From NCBI GenBank assembly GCA_020849625.1, contig JADLFV010000030.1:28452-92451 (forward strand): a DNA stretch of 64,000 nt, written 5' to 3'. This document shows positions 16,855 to 26,156 of this stretch, piece by piece. This stretch comes from Phycisphaeraceae bacterium. Lineage in GTDB: Bacteria; Planctomycetota; Phycisphaerae; Phycisphaerales; Phycisphaeraceae. The notes under the pieces are model-generated. The model had not been told where the DNA came from. It searched no databases and saw nothing but the letters and a program-made list of their open reading frames with translations. The translations under genes and the position numbers were made by a program. How positions within the stretch are numbered: the first letter of the stretch is position 1; every line of letters begins with the position of its first letter.

Positions 16855-19074
16855 ATGGGTCAAGCAGGCCATAAAAATCCCGACGGCTCATGGGCGTACA
16901 CCAACGTGCTGGTGCACGAGACGTCGCCCTATCTGCAGCAGCACGGGCACGATCCGGTGCACTGGCTGCCGTGGGGCGATCTGGCCTTCGAGCGGGCGCG
17001 GCGGCAGCAGTTGCCGATCTTCCTGAGCATCGGCTACTCGACCTGCTACTGGTGCCACGTGATGCAGCGGCTGGTGTTCAACGACCTGGACATCGCCACC
17101 TACATGAACGAGCATTTCGTCAACATCAAGGTCGATCGTGAAGAGCGGCCGGACGTTGACGACCTGTACATGACGGCCACGCAGGTGATGACGCGCAAGG
17201 GCGGCTGGCCGATGAGCGTGTTCCTGACGCCGCCGGAAGCCGAGGGCCCGGGCGCCAAGGGTTTGAAACCGTTTTTCTGCGGCACGTATTTCCCGCCGGA
17301 GGCGGTGGGGCGGATGCCGGGCTTCGGCCAGGTGCTCGAGTCGATGCACCGGGCCTGGATGACGCAGCGCGAGGTGGTGCTCAACCAGGCCGACGAACTG
17401 ATGCGCCACGTGCGAAGCTACCTGGAGGTCCACCGAGCGGCGGGACAACTCGATGCCGGCAGCGCGCGGAAAGCGGCCGAGCAGTTGATGAAAACCTACG
17501 ATCGCGAGCACGGCGGTTTCGGCGCCGCGCCCAAGTTCCCCACGCCCAATCACCTAGCGTTTCTGCTGGCCCGCCCCGAACCCGAGCGGCGGGCGGCTGT
17601 GCATCACACGCTGCATCGAATGGCCCACGGCGGGATCTACGACCATGTCGGCGGCGGCTTCCATCGCTACAGCACCGATGAAGTCTGGCTGGTGCCGCAC
17701 TTTGAAAAAATGCTCTACGACAATGGACAACTGATGGAGCTGTACGCCGATGCCCTGGCTGATGATCTGGGCGAGGCGCACGCGCCGCTGTACGGGCGCG
17801 TGCTGCGCGAGACGGGCGACTACGTGCTGCGCGAGATGACTAACCCTTCCGGGGGTGCTTCCGGGGGCTGCTTCTATTGTGCCCAGGATGCGGAGGTCAA
17901 CACCTTCGAGGGCGGCAGCTATCTCTGGACGAAGCAGCAGGTCGAGGAGACGATCGACGATCCCGAGCTGCGGGTGTTCGCGTTGAAGCTGTATGGGCTG
18001 GACGGCGGGCCGAATTTCCGTGATCCGCATCATCGTGATGCCGAGCCGTGCAACGTGCTTTACCTTCCCACCCCGCTGGAGGAACTGGGTCCCGATGCCG
18101 CGGAAAAACGGCAGAAGATCAACGCCCTGCTTAAACAGCAGCGCGACCTGCGCGATCAGCCGGCCACCGACGACAAGGTGCTGGTCAGTTGGAACGGCAT
18201 CATGATCGCGGGCCTGGCCCGGGCCGGGGCGGTGCTGAAGGAATCTCGCTTCATCCAGGCCGCGACCAGGGCGGCCGACTTCATCATGCAGCACATGATC
18301 GCGCCTGACGGCTCATTGCTTCGCCTGCATCGCCAGGGCAAGGCCAGAGTGCCCGCGTTCCTCGAAGATTACGCCTTCTTCGTCCACGGCCTGCTCAGCC
18401 TGCACCAGGCGACCGGCGAAGTTCGCTTCCGCGAGGCGGCGGAGAAGTTCACCGACATCGCCATCGAGCGTTTTGTCGCCAGGGGTAAGTCGGGTGGAGG
18501 CGAGGGTTATTACGATACGCTCGACGAACAGCAGGACATGATCCTGCGCACGCGGGGTATTTATGACGGCGCCATCCCCAGCGGCGCCAGCCAGATGGTG
18601 CACAACCTGCTGGACCTGGGCCGCCACGAACGAGCCCTGGCTGACCTGCGCAGCTACAGCGGTGAACTGGCCCGCTACGGCCAAGGCATGGCCCACATGC
18701 AGCACGCCCTCATGCGGGCCCTGGCCTTGTCAGCCGCGTCCGTCGTCAGCGCCAGGGTCAGTCCCATCGACAGCCAGGCCGGCCGATTCCACGTCGATCT
18801 GACCATTGCCGCGGGCTACCACCTTAACGCCAACCCCGCATCCGATGACAAGCTTGTTGCCACCACGCTCAGCGGAGCCGAGGTCATCTACCCGCTGCCG
18901 CAGCAGAAGCGCTACGCTTTCGCTGACCGTGAGCTATCGGTGTACGAGTCCAGTGCCCGCCTGACGGTCAAGGTCGATCCCGCCGCGTTGCCGACGCAGT
19001 TGACGCTGACCTATCAGCCCTGCACCGACCACACCTGCGAAGCGCCGGCGACGCTGCAAATCCCCCTGTCTTGA
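16855..19074 (+). CDS. DUF255/YyaL (SPATA20-like) thioredoxin-fold protein with DsbD-alpha-like tail
   Basis: A 739-residue protein. The N-terminus matches the DUF255 thioredoxin-like domain: NVLVHETSPYLQQH, then FLSIGYSTCYWCHVM with a CxxC pair at C64 and C67, and KVDREERPDVD. The middle is an alpha/alpha toroid like N-acylglucosamine epimerases (GGIYDHVGGGFHRYSTD, VPHFEKMLYDNGQL). The last 100 residues look like the N-terminal (alpha) domain of DsbD-type thiol reductases (RFHVDLTIAAGYHLNANP, LTYQPCTDHTC), an unusual addition. After residue 330 the family segment G-F-Y-x-A-Q-D-A-E is preceded by an extra SGGASGG encoded by two CCGGGGG words. No signal peptide is visible, so cytoplasmic action is likely. 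The function is not established. Confidence 0.85.
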   Translation: MGQAGHKNPDGSWAYTNVLVHETSPYLQQHGHDPVHWLPWGDLAFERARRQQLPIFLSIGYSTCYWCHVMQRLVFNDLDIATYMNEHFVNIKVDREERPDVDDLYMTATQVMTRKGGWPMSVFLTPPEAEGPGAKGLKPFFCGTYFPPEAVGRMPGFGQVLESMHRAWMTQREVVLNQADELMRHVRSYLEVHRAAGQLDAGSARKAAEQLMKTYDREHGGFGAAPKFPTPNHLAFLLARPEPERRAAVHHTLHRMAHGGIYDHVGGGFHRYSTDEVWLVPHFEKMLYDNGQLMELYADALADDLGEAHAPLYGRVLRETGDYVLREMTNPSGGASGGCFYCAQDAEVNTFEGGSYLWTKQQVEETIDDPELRVFALKLYGLDGGPNFRDPHHRDAEPCNVLYLPTPLEELGPDAAEKRQKINALLKQQRDLRDQPATDDKVLVSWNGIMIAGLARAGAVLKESRFIQAATRAADFIMQHMIAPDGSLLRLHRQGKARVPAFLEDYAFFVHGLLSLHQATGEVRFREAAEKFTDIAIERFVARGKSGGGEGYYDTLDEQQDMILRTRGIYDGAIPSGASQMVHNLLDLGRHERALADLRSYSGELARYGQGMAHMQHALMRALALSAASVVSARVSPIDSQAGRFHVDLTIAAGYHLNANPASDDKLVATTLSGAEVIYPLPQQKRYAFADRELSVYESSARLTVKVDPAALPTQLTLTYQPCTDHTCEAPATLQIPLS

Positions 19075-19132
19075 TTCGCGCGGGATGCCTGCTCCAACTG
19101 ATGACTGTTATTTTTCAAAGACCACGACGCCG

Positions 19133-20611
19133 TTATTTTGCGTCGATGGTCAGTTCTACACTGTTGTCGGCCGCATCGGTGTCTGCGCTCTGGCTGGTGG
19201 CGAAGCGATGTCTGGACCAGTCGGTGACGCTCAGGTCGGGGCTGGCGGCGGAACCCCCGGAAGAATCGTGAATGCGCAGCAGTTGGTAGCGATTGTCGCG
19301 CTGGGCGGGGGTGAAGCCGCTGGAGCGGATCAGGTGGCAAAGCACCGCTTCGTCCAGGCGATAGGTGGTGCCGGCCGCGGAGACGACGTTTTCCTCCATC
19401 ATGATGCTGCCCATGTCGGTGGCCCCGTGGTAGAGGCCGAGCTGACCGATGCGGGGGCCCATGGTGACCCAGGATGAGCCGATGGAGTGGATGTTGTCGA
19501 AGAACAGGCGGCTGATGGCCTGCGTGCGCAAGTAATCCACGGCGCCCGAAAGTCGCACGACTTTCCCAGCCCCCGGAAGTGCCTTGTCGCATGCCACTTT
19601 GTCGTTGGGATCAAGTTGTCCGCTGTAAACCAGTTCAGCCAGTTGATCGCCGGGGAAAGGCTCGCTCGACTCCAGGTCGTAGTCCGGCAGTCGGCCCATC
19701 GGCGTGTTCTCGCGCTGGAAGGGCCAACTGATGAAGCTGACGTATCGCCCCCGGAAGTTTTGGGCGATGGCTTCATCTTGCGCATCCCGAATGAATTGCA
19801 TGTGATGGAATCGATCCGCCACGCCCTCGATGTGGCCGAACATCATGGTGGCGCTGGTGAACATGCCCAGGCGATGGGCGCAGCGCATCACGTCCAGCCA
19901 CTGTCGCGCGTCGGCCTTGCCCAGTCCGATGCGTCGGCGCACCGCTTCGGCGAAAATCTCACCGCCGCCCCCCGGAATGGAATCGAGACCTGCCGCCTGC
20001 AGGCGTCGCATGATCGCTTCGAGTTTGGCCTGCCAGAGATCCGCGGGAAGTTGCTTGCTCTTGCCCGGCGGGGTGGTAGGCAAATCGTCAAGCTTGAACA
20101 CCGCGACGAACTCCACGAACTCCGGCGGACTGAACCCGTGCACGTGTACTGTCGGGAACTTGGCCTTGATGCCGCGCAGCATGTCTTCGTAAAACTCAAT
20201 GGGAAGTCCCGGGTGCATTCCACCCTGCAGCAGCACCTGCGTGCCGCCGACATCGACCAGTTCCTGGATTTTGCGGTGAAGCTGCGACTGATCGAGCGTG
20301 TAGGCGTCGCTTTCATCTTCATCGCGGCGAAAAGCGCAGAACGTGCAGCGGGCGGAGCAGACGTTGGTGTAGTTGATGTTGCGATCAATGACGTAGGTGC
20401 GCACCCCCGGAAGTTGCTTTGGGAAATCGGGGTACGCTTTGGCGATCATGCGGTCAGCCACGGCGGTGGACCAGCGGCCCAGGTCGTGCAGCGTCGCCTC
20501 GCGGTAGAGCATCATGGCCTGTTCGAAACTCAGCCGCGCATCGCCGGCCACGATGGCGTCGATGTCGATGGAATGGGAAAAGGCACGGCGATAGGGGGTG
20601 GCTCCGCTCAT
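19133..20611 (-). CDS. mqnC: Cyclic dehypoxanthinyl futalosine synthase (radical SAM)
   Basis: A 492-residue enzyme of the futalosine route to menaquinone. IDRNINYTNVC is followed by a CxxxCxxC cluster (C85, C89, C92) that ligates the 4Fe-4S of radical SAM proteins. Family features follow: GGMHPGLPIEFYED, the SIPGGGGEIF loop, TATMMFGH-like SATMMFGHIEGV, and the SFISWPFQRENTP segment. MqnC closes the ring of dehypoxanthinyl futalosine. The first motif favours MqnC over the related MqnE. The C-terminal 60 residues, with SSGGSAASP, are longer than usual and low in complexity. Several CCCCCGGAA words occur within the gene. No other mqn gene is in the window. Confidence 0.88.
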   Translation of the reverse strand: MSGATPYRRAFSHSIDIDAIVAGDARLSFEQAMMLYREATLHDLGRWSTAVADRMIAKAYPDFPKQLPGVRTYVIDRNINYTNVCSARCTFCAFRRDEDESDAYTLDQSQLHRKIQELVDVGGTQVLLQGGMHPGLPIEFYEDMLRGIKAKFPTVHVHGFSPPEFVEFVAVFKLDDLPTTPPGKSKQLPADLWQAKLEAIMRRLQAAGLDSIPGGGGEIFAEAVRRRIGLGKADARQWLDVMRCAHRLGMFTSATMMFGHIEGVADRFHHMQFIRDAQDEAIAQNFRGRYVSFISWPFQRENTPMGRLPDYDLESSEPFPGDQLAELVYSGQLDPNDKVACDKALPGAGKVVRLSGAVDYLRTQAISRLFFDNIHSIGSSWVTMGPRIGQLGLYHGATDMGSIMMEENVVSAAGTTYRLDEAVLCHLIRSSGFTPAQRDNRYQLLRIHDSSGGSAASPDLSVTDWSRHRFATSQSADTDAADNSVELTIDAK

Positions 20612-20621
20612 GGCAAGCGGA

Positions 20622-22280
20622 CTATTCTAGCCGCTGTTTTGCATCCGGGCCCGAGGCACTCAGCAGCACCAGCAGGGGTGAGTCATCCTCATCGCTTTCG
20701 CGCAGGATTAGCTTCACAGCGATGCCGGCGGGCAGTTTGAGCTGACGGCGGCGATCCACCTTCATCAGCAGCCACACCTGGCCCTCGCGCTGCACGTCAG
20801 CCACCAGTTGCTCGACATCCTGACGCAGTTCGATGGGCCGGCGCGCGTGGTACAGTTCGGTGTACCAAGGCTGCTTCGACCAGACGGCCAGCATCTGATC
20901 GCGTGGCACCGTCGCAGCCACCGTGCGGGCGAAGTTCGCCTGATCGTAGCGCGATCGGCCCCAGGCTGTGCCGTTGAACAGCATGGCGAAACTGAACACC
21001 ATGGCTGATACCGCGGTTACAGCCAGTAGTTGCTGGGGTCCGCGCTGCCGGTAAACGATCACCGCGATCGCCACGGCCACCACCAGGCAGATGGTCCACA
21101 GCGGCGGCGCCTGCATGGCGGGCGCTGCGAAGCGCATGGCGATGATCACAGCCGCCAGCACCACCGCGTGCATGATCCACACGATCCGCCAGGTGCGTTC
21201 GTGCCGCGTGCCGATCAGTGCGCGTCCCACCGCCAGCGTCCCGGCCGCCATCAGCAGGCCCATCGGCCCCATCAGCGGCAGCATGTAATAGCTGCGCCTC
21301 CCGATCGCCAGCGACAGCAGCAGCATGGTCACCACCATCGGCCACCACAACAGAGCGACGCTGCTGCGCTGTCTTTTTCGCACCAGCCACGGGGCAGCGA
21401 TCAGCAGCGGATACATCACCACCCACGGCAGAAACAACTCGGCCGGTCGATACAGATAAAAAGGCTCCAGCAGGCGCAGCAACTCACCCGGGCGCATCAC
21501 GAACTTGGCTCCCAGATCATCCTGCCACACCGCCTCACTGTTCTTGACCCGCCACCACACCAGGGCGAACCACCACAGTGCCACCGCCAGCAGGATCAGC
21601 ATGCCGCTGAGCGGCCGCAGTGTTTTGAGCACCATCCTGCCCCGCCCGATGCGCCACAGACCGAGCCCCCAGCCCACCGCGATCATCAGCGGCAGCAGCG
21701 GCCCCTTGGTCAGCACCGCCAGTCCCATCATCAGCCAGCCGTACCACGGCAGAGCCGGCCCGACGGATTGTCGCCGCAATATCCGCCGCGCCGCCGAGGC
21801 GAAAAAAATCACGCCCGCCACGCAGAACGCCGCGTAGAGCATCTCCGGGCGGGCGCGATGGGTGTAGTTGATGTATCCACGACTGCTGAGCACCAACAGT
21901 GCCCCGATCAGCGCCACCCAGCGGTCGAACAGGATCACCCCCAGCACCATGGTCAATATCACCATGGCCGCGCCACCGACGATCGAAGGCCAGCGTGCTT
22001 CCCAGGCACCGATGCGACCGTCGCCGTCGCCCATGCGGTCAGCGATCATCGCCAGCCAGTAACTGACCGGCGGCTTTTGCAGGCGAGGCCGGCCGTCGAT
22101 GTAGGGCGTGATCCAGTCGTTGCGCTGGAGCATTTCCTCAGCGGTGCGGGCCACGAGTATCTCGTGACCTTCCATGGGAAGCTCTTCGCCGTTGTTGATC
22201 GCCCCGATCAGCACAGCCGCGGCCGCGATCAGCAGCCACGTCAGCTTCCACGACGCTCCAGTGGGTGGTGAGGGGTTCAT
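20622..22280 (-). CDS. GT39-family (ArnT/PMT-like) membrane glycosyltransferase
   Basis: A 552-residue polytopic membrane protein. After the first helix the periplasmic loop reads MEGHEILVARTAEEML, NDWITPYIDGRPRLQKPPVSYWL, the standard ArnT-like signature for using a polyprenyl-phosphate sugar donor. About ten hydrophobic helices follow, and a C-terminal soluble domain of about 130 residues ends in ESDEDDSPLLVLL. It is transcribed away from the ATP synthase genes and lies 10 bp upstream of mqnC in the same direction, so the two may be cotranscribed. It shares family but little close similarity with the GT39 protein at 5347-7212, and it lacks that gene's repeats. Confidence 0.85.
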   Translation of the reverse strand: MNPSPPTGASWKLTWLLIAAAAVLIGAINNGEELPMEGHEILVARTAEEMLQRNDWITPYIDGRPRLQKPPVSYWLAMIADRMGDGDGRIGAWEARWPSIVGGAAMVILTMVLGVILFDRWVALIGALLVLSSRGYINYTHRARPEMLYAAFCVAGVIFFASAARRILRRQSVGPALPWYGWLMMGLAVLTKGPLLPLMIAVGWGLGLWRIGRGRMVLKTLRPLSGMLILLAVALWWFALVWWRVKNSEAVWQDDLGAKFVMRPGELLRLLEPFYLYRPAELFLPWVVMYPLLIAAPWLVRKRQRSSVALLWWPMVVTMLLLSLAIGRRSYYMLPLMGPMGLLMAAGTLAVGRALIGTRHERTWRIVWIMHAVVLAAVIIAMRFAAPAMQAPPLWTICLVVAVAIAVIVYRQRGPQQLLAVTAVSAMVFSFAMLFNGTAWGRSRYDQANFARTVAATVPRDQMLAVWSKQPWYTELYHARRPIELRQDVEQLVADVQREGQVWLLMKVDRRRQLKLPAGIAVKLILRESDEDDSPLLVLLSASGPDAKQRLE

Positions 22281-22544
22281 GCAGAAGTCGGCATTCTACC
22301 GGCCATGGGCAGGCCAGGCGTGGACGTGCACCCGCAAACATGATGGGCGCGTGATATTCAGATTGCCCTTGCATGTGAAACCGATCCCGCCGCAGGTTGA
22401 ACCACGCACCGCACCTCACATGGCCTACCACTGCGACGCGAACAATGGTCATCATGACCGGCCGCTTGCCGCACGGGGCGGCAACTTTGTAGGTGATCGG
22501 CGGGCGTGGTTGTGCGATGGTTGGCAATGGCTATGATACCGCCC

Positions 22545-23426
22545 ATGGCGGGAAAAACGCGAGAAATCAGAGGCCGAATGAAAGCGGTGGGCAACATCCG
22601 CCGCATCACCAAGACCATGCAGATGATCGCCACGGCCCGCTTTCAGGCCATGCAGAAGCGCGCGGTCAACGCTCAGGCTTATACGCGGAGCATCGCCCGG
22701 ATCGCCTCCGACCTGGCTGCCAGTCTGGCCGGTCAGGAGGTCAGCAATCCCCTGCTGAGCGCTCCGCAGCCCAAGGCCGGGCGGCAACTGCTGCTGGTGA
22801 TCAGTTCCAACCGCGGCCTGTGCGGGGCCTACAACGCCAACGTGCTGCGTGCCTCCACCGCTTTCATCCGCCGGCAGACCGAGCCGCTGGACGTGGAGGT
22901 GGTGGGCAAGAAGGGCACCAGCTTTTTCCGTTTCAACAAAATCAGCGCCAAGTCGTACAGTCACTTCGGCGACACGCCGCGCTACGAGGACGTGGTGGAA
23001 CTGGCCCAACAGTACATGGAGCAGTTCACCGCGGGCAAGTACGACGCCATCCACGTGGCGTTCATGAGTTTCGAAAGCGCTTCGCGGCAGACAGCGACCA
23101 TCACGCAGTTGCTGCCCATGCAGCCCCCTGCGCAGGAAACTCGAAACTCGAAACTCGAAACTCGAAACTTGGTTTACGAGTTCAGCCCCGGGCCTGCCGA
23201 GCTGTTAAGCGATTTGTTGCCGGTGACGGTGAAAGCGACGCTGTTCCAGTGCTTCAACGAAGCGGTGGTCAGCGAGCAGGTCTCGCGCATGGTGGCCATG
23301 AAGAGCGCCACCGACGCGGGCGAAAAGATGGGCAAGAGTCTGCAGCGCCGCTACAACCGGGCCCGGCAGACCGCCATCACCACCGAACTGTCGGAAATCA
23401 TCGGCGGCTCGGCGACCATGGGATAA
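22545..23426 (+). CDS. atpG: F1Fo-ATP synthase gamma subunit
   Basis: A 293-residue central-stalk subunit. The N-terminus MAGKTREIRGRMKAVGNIRRITKTMQMIATARF and the C-terminus VSEQVSRMVAMKSATDAGEKM, YNRARQTAITTELSEIIGGSATM are the two helices of the rotor coiled coil. The middle SNRGLCGAYNANV is also family standard. In the domain between them, an array of the heptamer TCGAAAC adds in-frame residues reading QETRNSKLETRNSKLETRN just before the conserved PAELLSDLLP. The gene stands first in the cluster, ahead of atpZ/I, whereas gamma normally follows alpha. The divergent gap upstream of it (264 bp) must carry the operon promoter. Confidence 0.95.
   Translation: MAGKTREIRGRMKAVGNIRRITKTMQMIATARFQAMQKRAVNAQAYTRSIARIASDLAASLAGQEVSNPLLSAPQPKAGRQLLLVISSNRGLCGAYNANVLRASTAFIRRQTEPLDVEVVGKKGTSFFRFNKISAKSYSHFGDTPRYEDVVELAQQYMEQFTAGKYDAIHVAFMSFESASRQTATITQLLPMQPPAQETRNSKLETRNLVYEFSPGPAELLSDLLPVTVKATLFQCFNEAVVSEQVSRMVAMKSATDAGEKMGKSLQRRYNRARQTAITTELSEIIGGSATMG
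23136..23169. repeat. TCGAAAC heptamer array inside atpG
   Basis: About four and a half tandem TCGAAAC units. Because 21 nt is three units, the frame repeats every seven residues (ETRNSKL). The same word builds the large intergenic inverted repeat at 28495-28636, so it is a dispersed family that has entered an essential gene without breaking it. Confidence 0.9.
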
Positions 23427-23497
23427 GCGGGTCATCGTGTCCGCGTGTTTGCCGGGTTTGACCGGCGATTGACTGCCTCCTAGGCTAAGGGCCTCAA

Positions 23498-23749
23498 ATG
23501 GCCAGGGATGAGCCGACGAAGCTATGGGCACTGGCAGGAATGGGAATGGAGTTTGCAACGGCCCTGCTGGTGTTCGGCGGGATCGGCTGGTACCTGGATC
23601 GCCGTTGGGATTGCGGACCGTGGCTGACGCTGACAGGATCGTTATGCGGCGCTGCGGTCGGGTTTTACGTCTTCATCGTCCGTGCTCGAGCCGCCACTCG
23701 CGACAGCCGGGCGTCGGGCAAGGATATCACTGACCGAAAACATGACTGA
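23498..23749 (+). CDS. AtpZ/AtpQ-like ATP synthase accessory membrane protein
   Basis: An 83-residue protein with two membrane helices (GMEFATALLVFGGIGWYLD and LTLTGSLCGAAVGFYVF) joined by a short loop with RRWDCGPW, the classic AtpZ/AtpQ layout (GxxxxxxxxxGxxxDxxx then GxxxGxxxGF). Such proteins are encoded at the head of atp operons and help assemble the rotor ring or transport ions. It overlaps the next gene by 8 nt. Confidence 0.8.
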   Translation: MARDEPTKLWALAGMGMEFATALLVFGGIGWYLDRRWDCGPWLTLTGSLCGAAVGFYVFIVRARAATRDSRASGKDITDRKHD

Positions 23750-24200
23750 CCAGACCGACCAGACAGCCTGCCAAACCGTCACGCCGATGCCCATTGGCCG
23801 GATCGTGGCGCGCCTGATGGGCGTGGCCCTGATGCTGCTGGCGGTGGTCGCGCCACTGGCGGCTGTGCTGGAGGCAGCCTGGGTCGGGGCGGTGGCGGCC
23901 TGGGGCGTCTGCCTGGCGGCGATGCTATGCGGTCTGGCGCCGATGTGGGCCATGAGCCGCATGAATCCGCAGACGGCCGTGCTGGCCCCGCTGGTGGCGC
24001 TGGTGGTGCGGTTGTTCGTGGCGGCGGCGGGCATCGCAGTGTTGATCATGGTCGTTGCTCTGCCCATGCCGGCCACGGTCTGGTGGGCGATGACGTGGTA
24101 CCTGGTCCTGATGGGCTGCGAAGTGGCGCTGCTTTATCGGCAGAATGTCGCGCTACGGACGCCGGCAATCAATCCCACGGGACAAAGGGCGGGAGCGTAA
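23742..24200 (+). CDS. AtpI/AtpR-like ATP synthase accessory membrane protein
   Basis: A 152-residue protein with four predicted membrane helices. I chose the ATG that overlaps the end of the upstream gene, MTDQTDQ..., rather than an earlier in-frame start inside it. The position between the AtpZ-like gene and atpB, the size and the four-helix layout fit AtpI, a chaperone-like factor for c-ring assembly. Sequence conservation in this family is weak, so the call rests largely on context. Confidence 0.7.
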   Translation: MTDQTDQTACQTVTPMPIGRIVARLMGVALMLLAVVAPLAAVLEAAWVGAVAAWGVCLAAMLCGLAPMWAMSRMNPQTAVLAPLVALVVRLFVAAAGIAVLIMVVALPMPATVWWAMTWYLVLMGCEVALLYRQNVALRTPAINPTGQRAGA

Positions 24201-24206
24201 TCGGAC

Positions 24207-25118
24207 ATGTTCATCCTGGCCTCATCCAATCCGCTCGAGCACGTGCTGCCGCACCCCGTGTTTCACATCGGCGGCTTCGCGGTGACCAATCACCTGATCA
24301 TGAGCACCTTTGCCGCGCTGCTGGTGCTGGTCACGTTCATGTGGGTCGCTTCACGGGTCAAAGTCCGCGGAACCGGCACCGATTCCTACCTGACCAAAGG
24401 CAATCTGGCTCATATGTTCGAGACCATGTGCGTCTTCATCCGCGAGCAGGTGGCCCGGCCCAACCTCAAGCACCTGACCGACAAGTACATCTACTATCTC
24501 TGGACCGTCTTCTTCTTCATCCTCTTCTGTAACCTGCTGGGGATGATTCCCTTCGGCTACATCGCTTCGCTGATCATCTCGGCGGCCGGCGGCAACGGCA
24601 ACGACTGGTCCATGCTCGGCGGTACGGCCACCAGCAATCTCTCGCTGAACGTGCCCCTGGCCCTGACCGCGTTCACCGCCATCGTGTTCATCGGCATTCG
24701 CGAGTCAGGCGTTGCTTACTTCAAGCACTTCGCCCCCGGGCCGGCCTACATGTGGCCTCTGATCATTCCGCTGGAGGTCATGAGCCTGTTTATCAAGTGC
24801 ACGGTCCTGGCTGTGCGTTTGTTCGGAACCATGCTGGCTGGTCACCTGGTGCTGGCCGCCCTGGTGGGGATGATCTTCATCTTCGCCAACCTCTCGCCCG
24901 TGCTGGGCTACGGCGTGGGCATCGGCGTGGTGCTGCTGAACCTGGTGCTGTCGCTGCTGGAACTGTTCATCGCGATGCTCCAGGCGTTCATCTTCACGTT
25001 CCTGACCACGCTGTTCATCGCCCAGGGAGCCGTACACGACGATCACGGGCATGAACACGATCACGAACACGACCCTGCGTTAGCGTTTGACCCGGCCGAG
25101 GTCCGTAGCCCGGCCTGA
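24207..25118 (+). CDS. atpB: F1Fo-ATP synthase subunit a
   Basis: A 303-residue membrane stator subunit that forms the proton half-channels. VLAVRLFGTMLAGH contains the essential arginine (R204), and the last helix LLELFIAMLQAFIFTFLTTLFI is typical. The N-terminus HVLPHPVFHIGGFAVTNHLI is also family standard. After the last helix is an unusual acidic, histidine-rich tail (HDDHGHEHDHEHDP), which would face the cytoplasm or the outside depending on topology and could bind metal. It starts 7 bp after the AtpI-like gene. Confidence 0.95.
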   Translation: MFILASSNPLEHVLPHPVFHIGGFAVTNHLIMSTFAALLVLVTFMWVASRVKVRGTGTDSYLTKGNLAHMFETMCVFIREQVARPNLKHLTDKYIYYLWTVFFFILFCNLLGMIPFGYIASLIISAAGGNGNDWSMLGGTATSNLSLNVPLALTAFTAIVFIGIRESGVAYFKHFAPGPAYMWPLIIPLEVMSLFIKCTVLAVRLFGTMLAGHLVLAALVGMIFIFANLSPVLGYGVGIGVVLLNLVLSLLELFIAMLQAFIFTFLTTLFIAQGAVHDDHGHEHDHEHDPALAFDPAEVRSPA

Positions 25119-25125
25119 TTCATGA

Positions 25126-25425
<300 letters not shown>

Positions 25426-25447
25426 TCAATCACTGACGCTTCCCGCC

Positions 25448-25462
25448 GCGCCGTTTCGGCGC
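25448..25462 (+). promoter_or_regulatory. Hairpin in the atpE-atpF gap
   Basis: GCGCCG-TTT-CGGCGC lies 22 nt after the atpE stop and 14 nt before the atpF start. It has no T-run, so it is more likely to slow 3' exonuclease and favour atpE mRNA or tune atpF translation than to terminate. Confidence 0.45.
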
Positions 25463-25476
25463 AAGGATGGCCCAGG

Positions 25477-26154
25477 ATGCTCATGACCCTGCGACGTTCG
25501 TGTCCCATACTGCTGGTGATGCTCTGTCTGCTGGCAGCGCCGGCCGGACTGTCGGCAGCAGCAGAGACCCATGAAGCCCCCGCACCCGATCAAGAGACGT
25601 CGGTCACTGCGACTGATCCTCATGGCGAAGCCTCGGTACACGAGCAGGAACAAATGCCGTTCCTGCTGAGCGTGGACCTGGGCTCGGCCGTGTGGAACAT
25701 GGTGGTCTTTCTGCTGCTGCTGCTGTTCCTGGCCAAGTTTGTCTGGCCTTCCATTTTGGGAGGACTGCGGCAGCGCGAAGAGAAGATCCGCGGCGACCTG
25801 GATGCGGCCGCCAAAGCTTCCGCCGAAGCCAAGGCCACGCTGGATCAGTATCACCAGCAACTGACCGCCGCCCGCCAGGAAGCTCAGCAGATCATCGAGC
25901 AGTCGCGCACCGACGCTCAGAAGGTGGCCGACCAGCTCAAGAAGGACGCCCACGCTGAGATCACGCACATGCGCAAGCGCGCCGAAGCGGACATCCGCGC
26001 TGCCGGCGAGCAAGCCATTGCGACCATCTACGAGCAGGCGGCCGGGCTTTCGACCTCCATCGCCGGCCGCATCCTGCAGCGCGAGATCGACCCCGCAGCC
26101 CACCAGGCCCTGGTCGATCAGTCGCTCCAGCAGTTGCAGGCGGAGCAGAACTGA
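25477..26154 (+). CDS. atpF: F1Fo-ATP synthase subunit b
   Basis: A 225-residue peripheral-stalk subunit. It has an N-terminal signal peptide-like segment (MLMTLRRS then a hydrophobic core ending ...GLSAAA), an acidic linker of about 35 residues, then the membrane anchor SVDLGSAVWNMVVFLLLLLFLAKFVW and a long alanine/glutamine-rich coiled coil (about 100-200) that ends SLQQLQAEQN. The extra N-terminal extension is longer than in E. coli AtpF (156 residues) and resembles planctomycete-type b subunits. It is followed by a small ORF 2 nt downstream and then atpH. Confidence 0.92.
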   Translation: MLMTLRRSCPILLVMLCLLAAPAGLSAAAETHEAPAPDQETSVTATDPHGEASVHEQEQMPFLLSVDLGSAVWNMVVFLLLLLFLAKFVWPSILGGLRQREEKIRGDLDAAAKASAEAKATLDQYHQQLTAARQEAQQIIEQSRTDAQKVADQLKKDAHAEITHMRKRAEADIRAAGEQAIATIYEQAAGLSTSIAGRILQREIDPAAHQALVDQSLQQLQAEQN

Positions 26155-26156
26155 CC

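Noticed and set aside
21030..22271. A 413-residue plus-strand open frame opposite the second GT39 gene
   Set aside because: It is His/Gln/Arg/Pro-rich, as expected from the reverse complement of a hydrophobic membrane protein, and has no recognisable motif.
23136..23169. Reading the heptamer array as a CRISPR or as a frameshift that inactivates atpG
   Set aside because: There are no spacers, and the frame continues into the conserved C-terminal helix.
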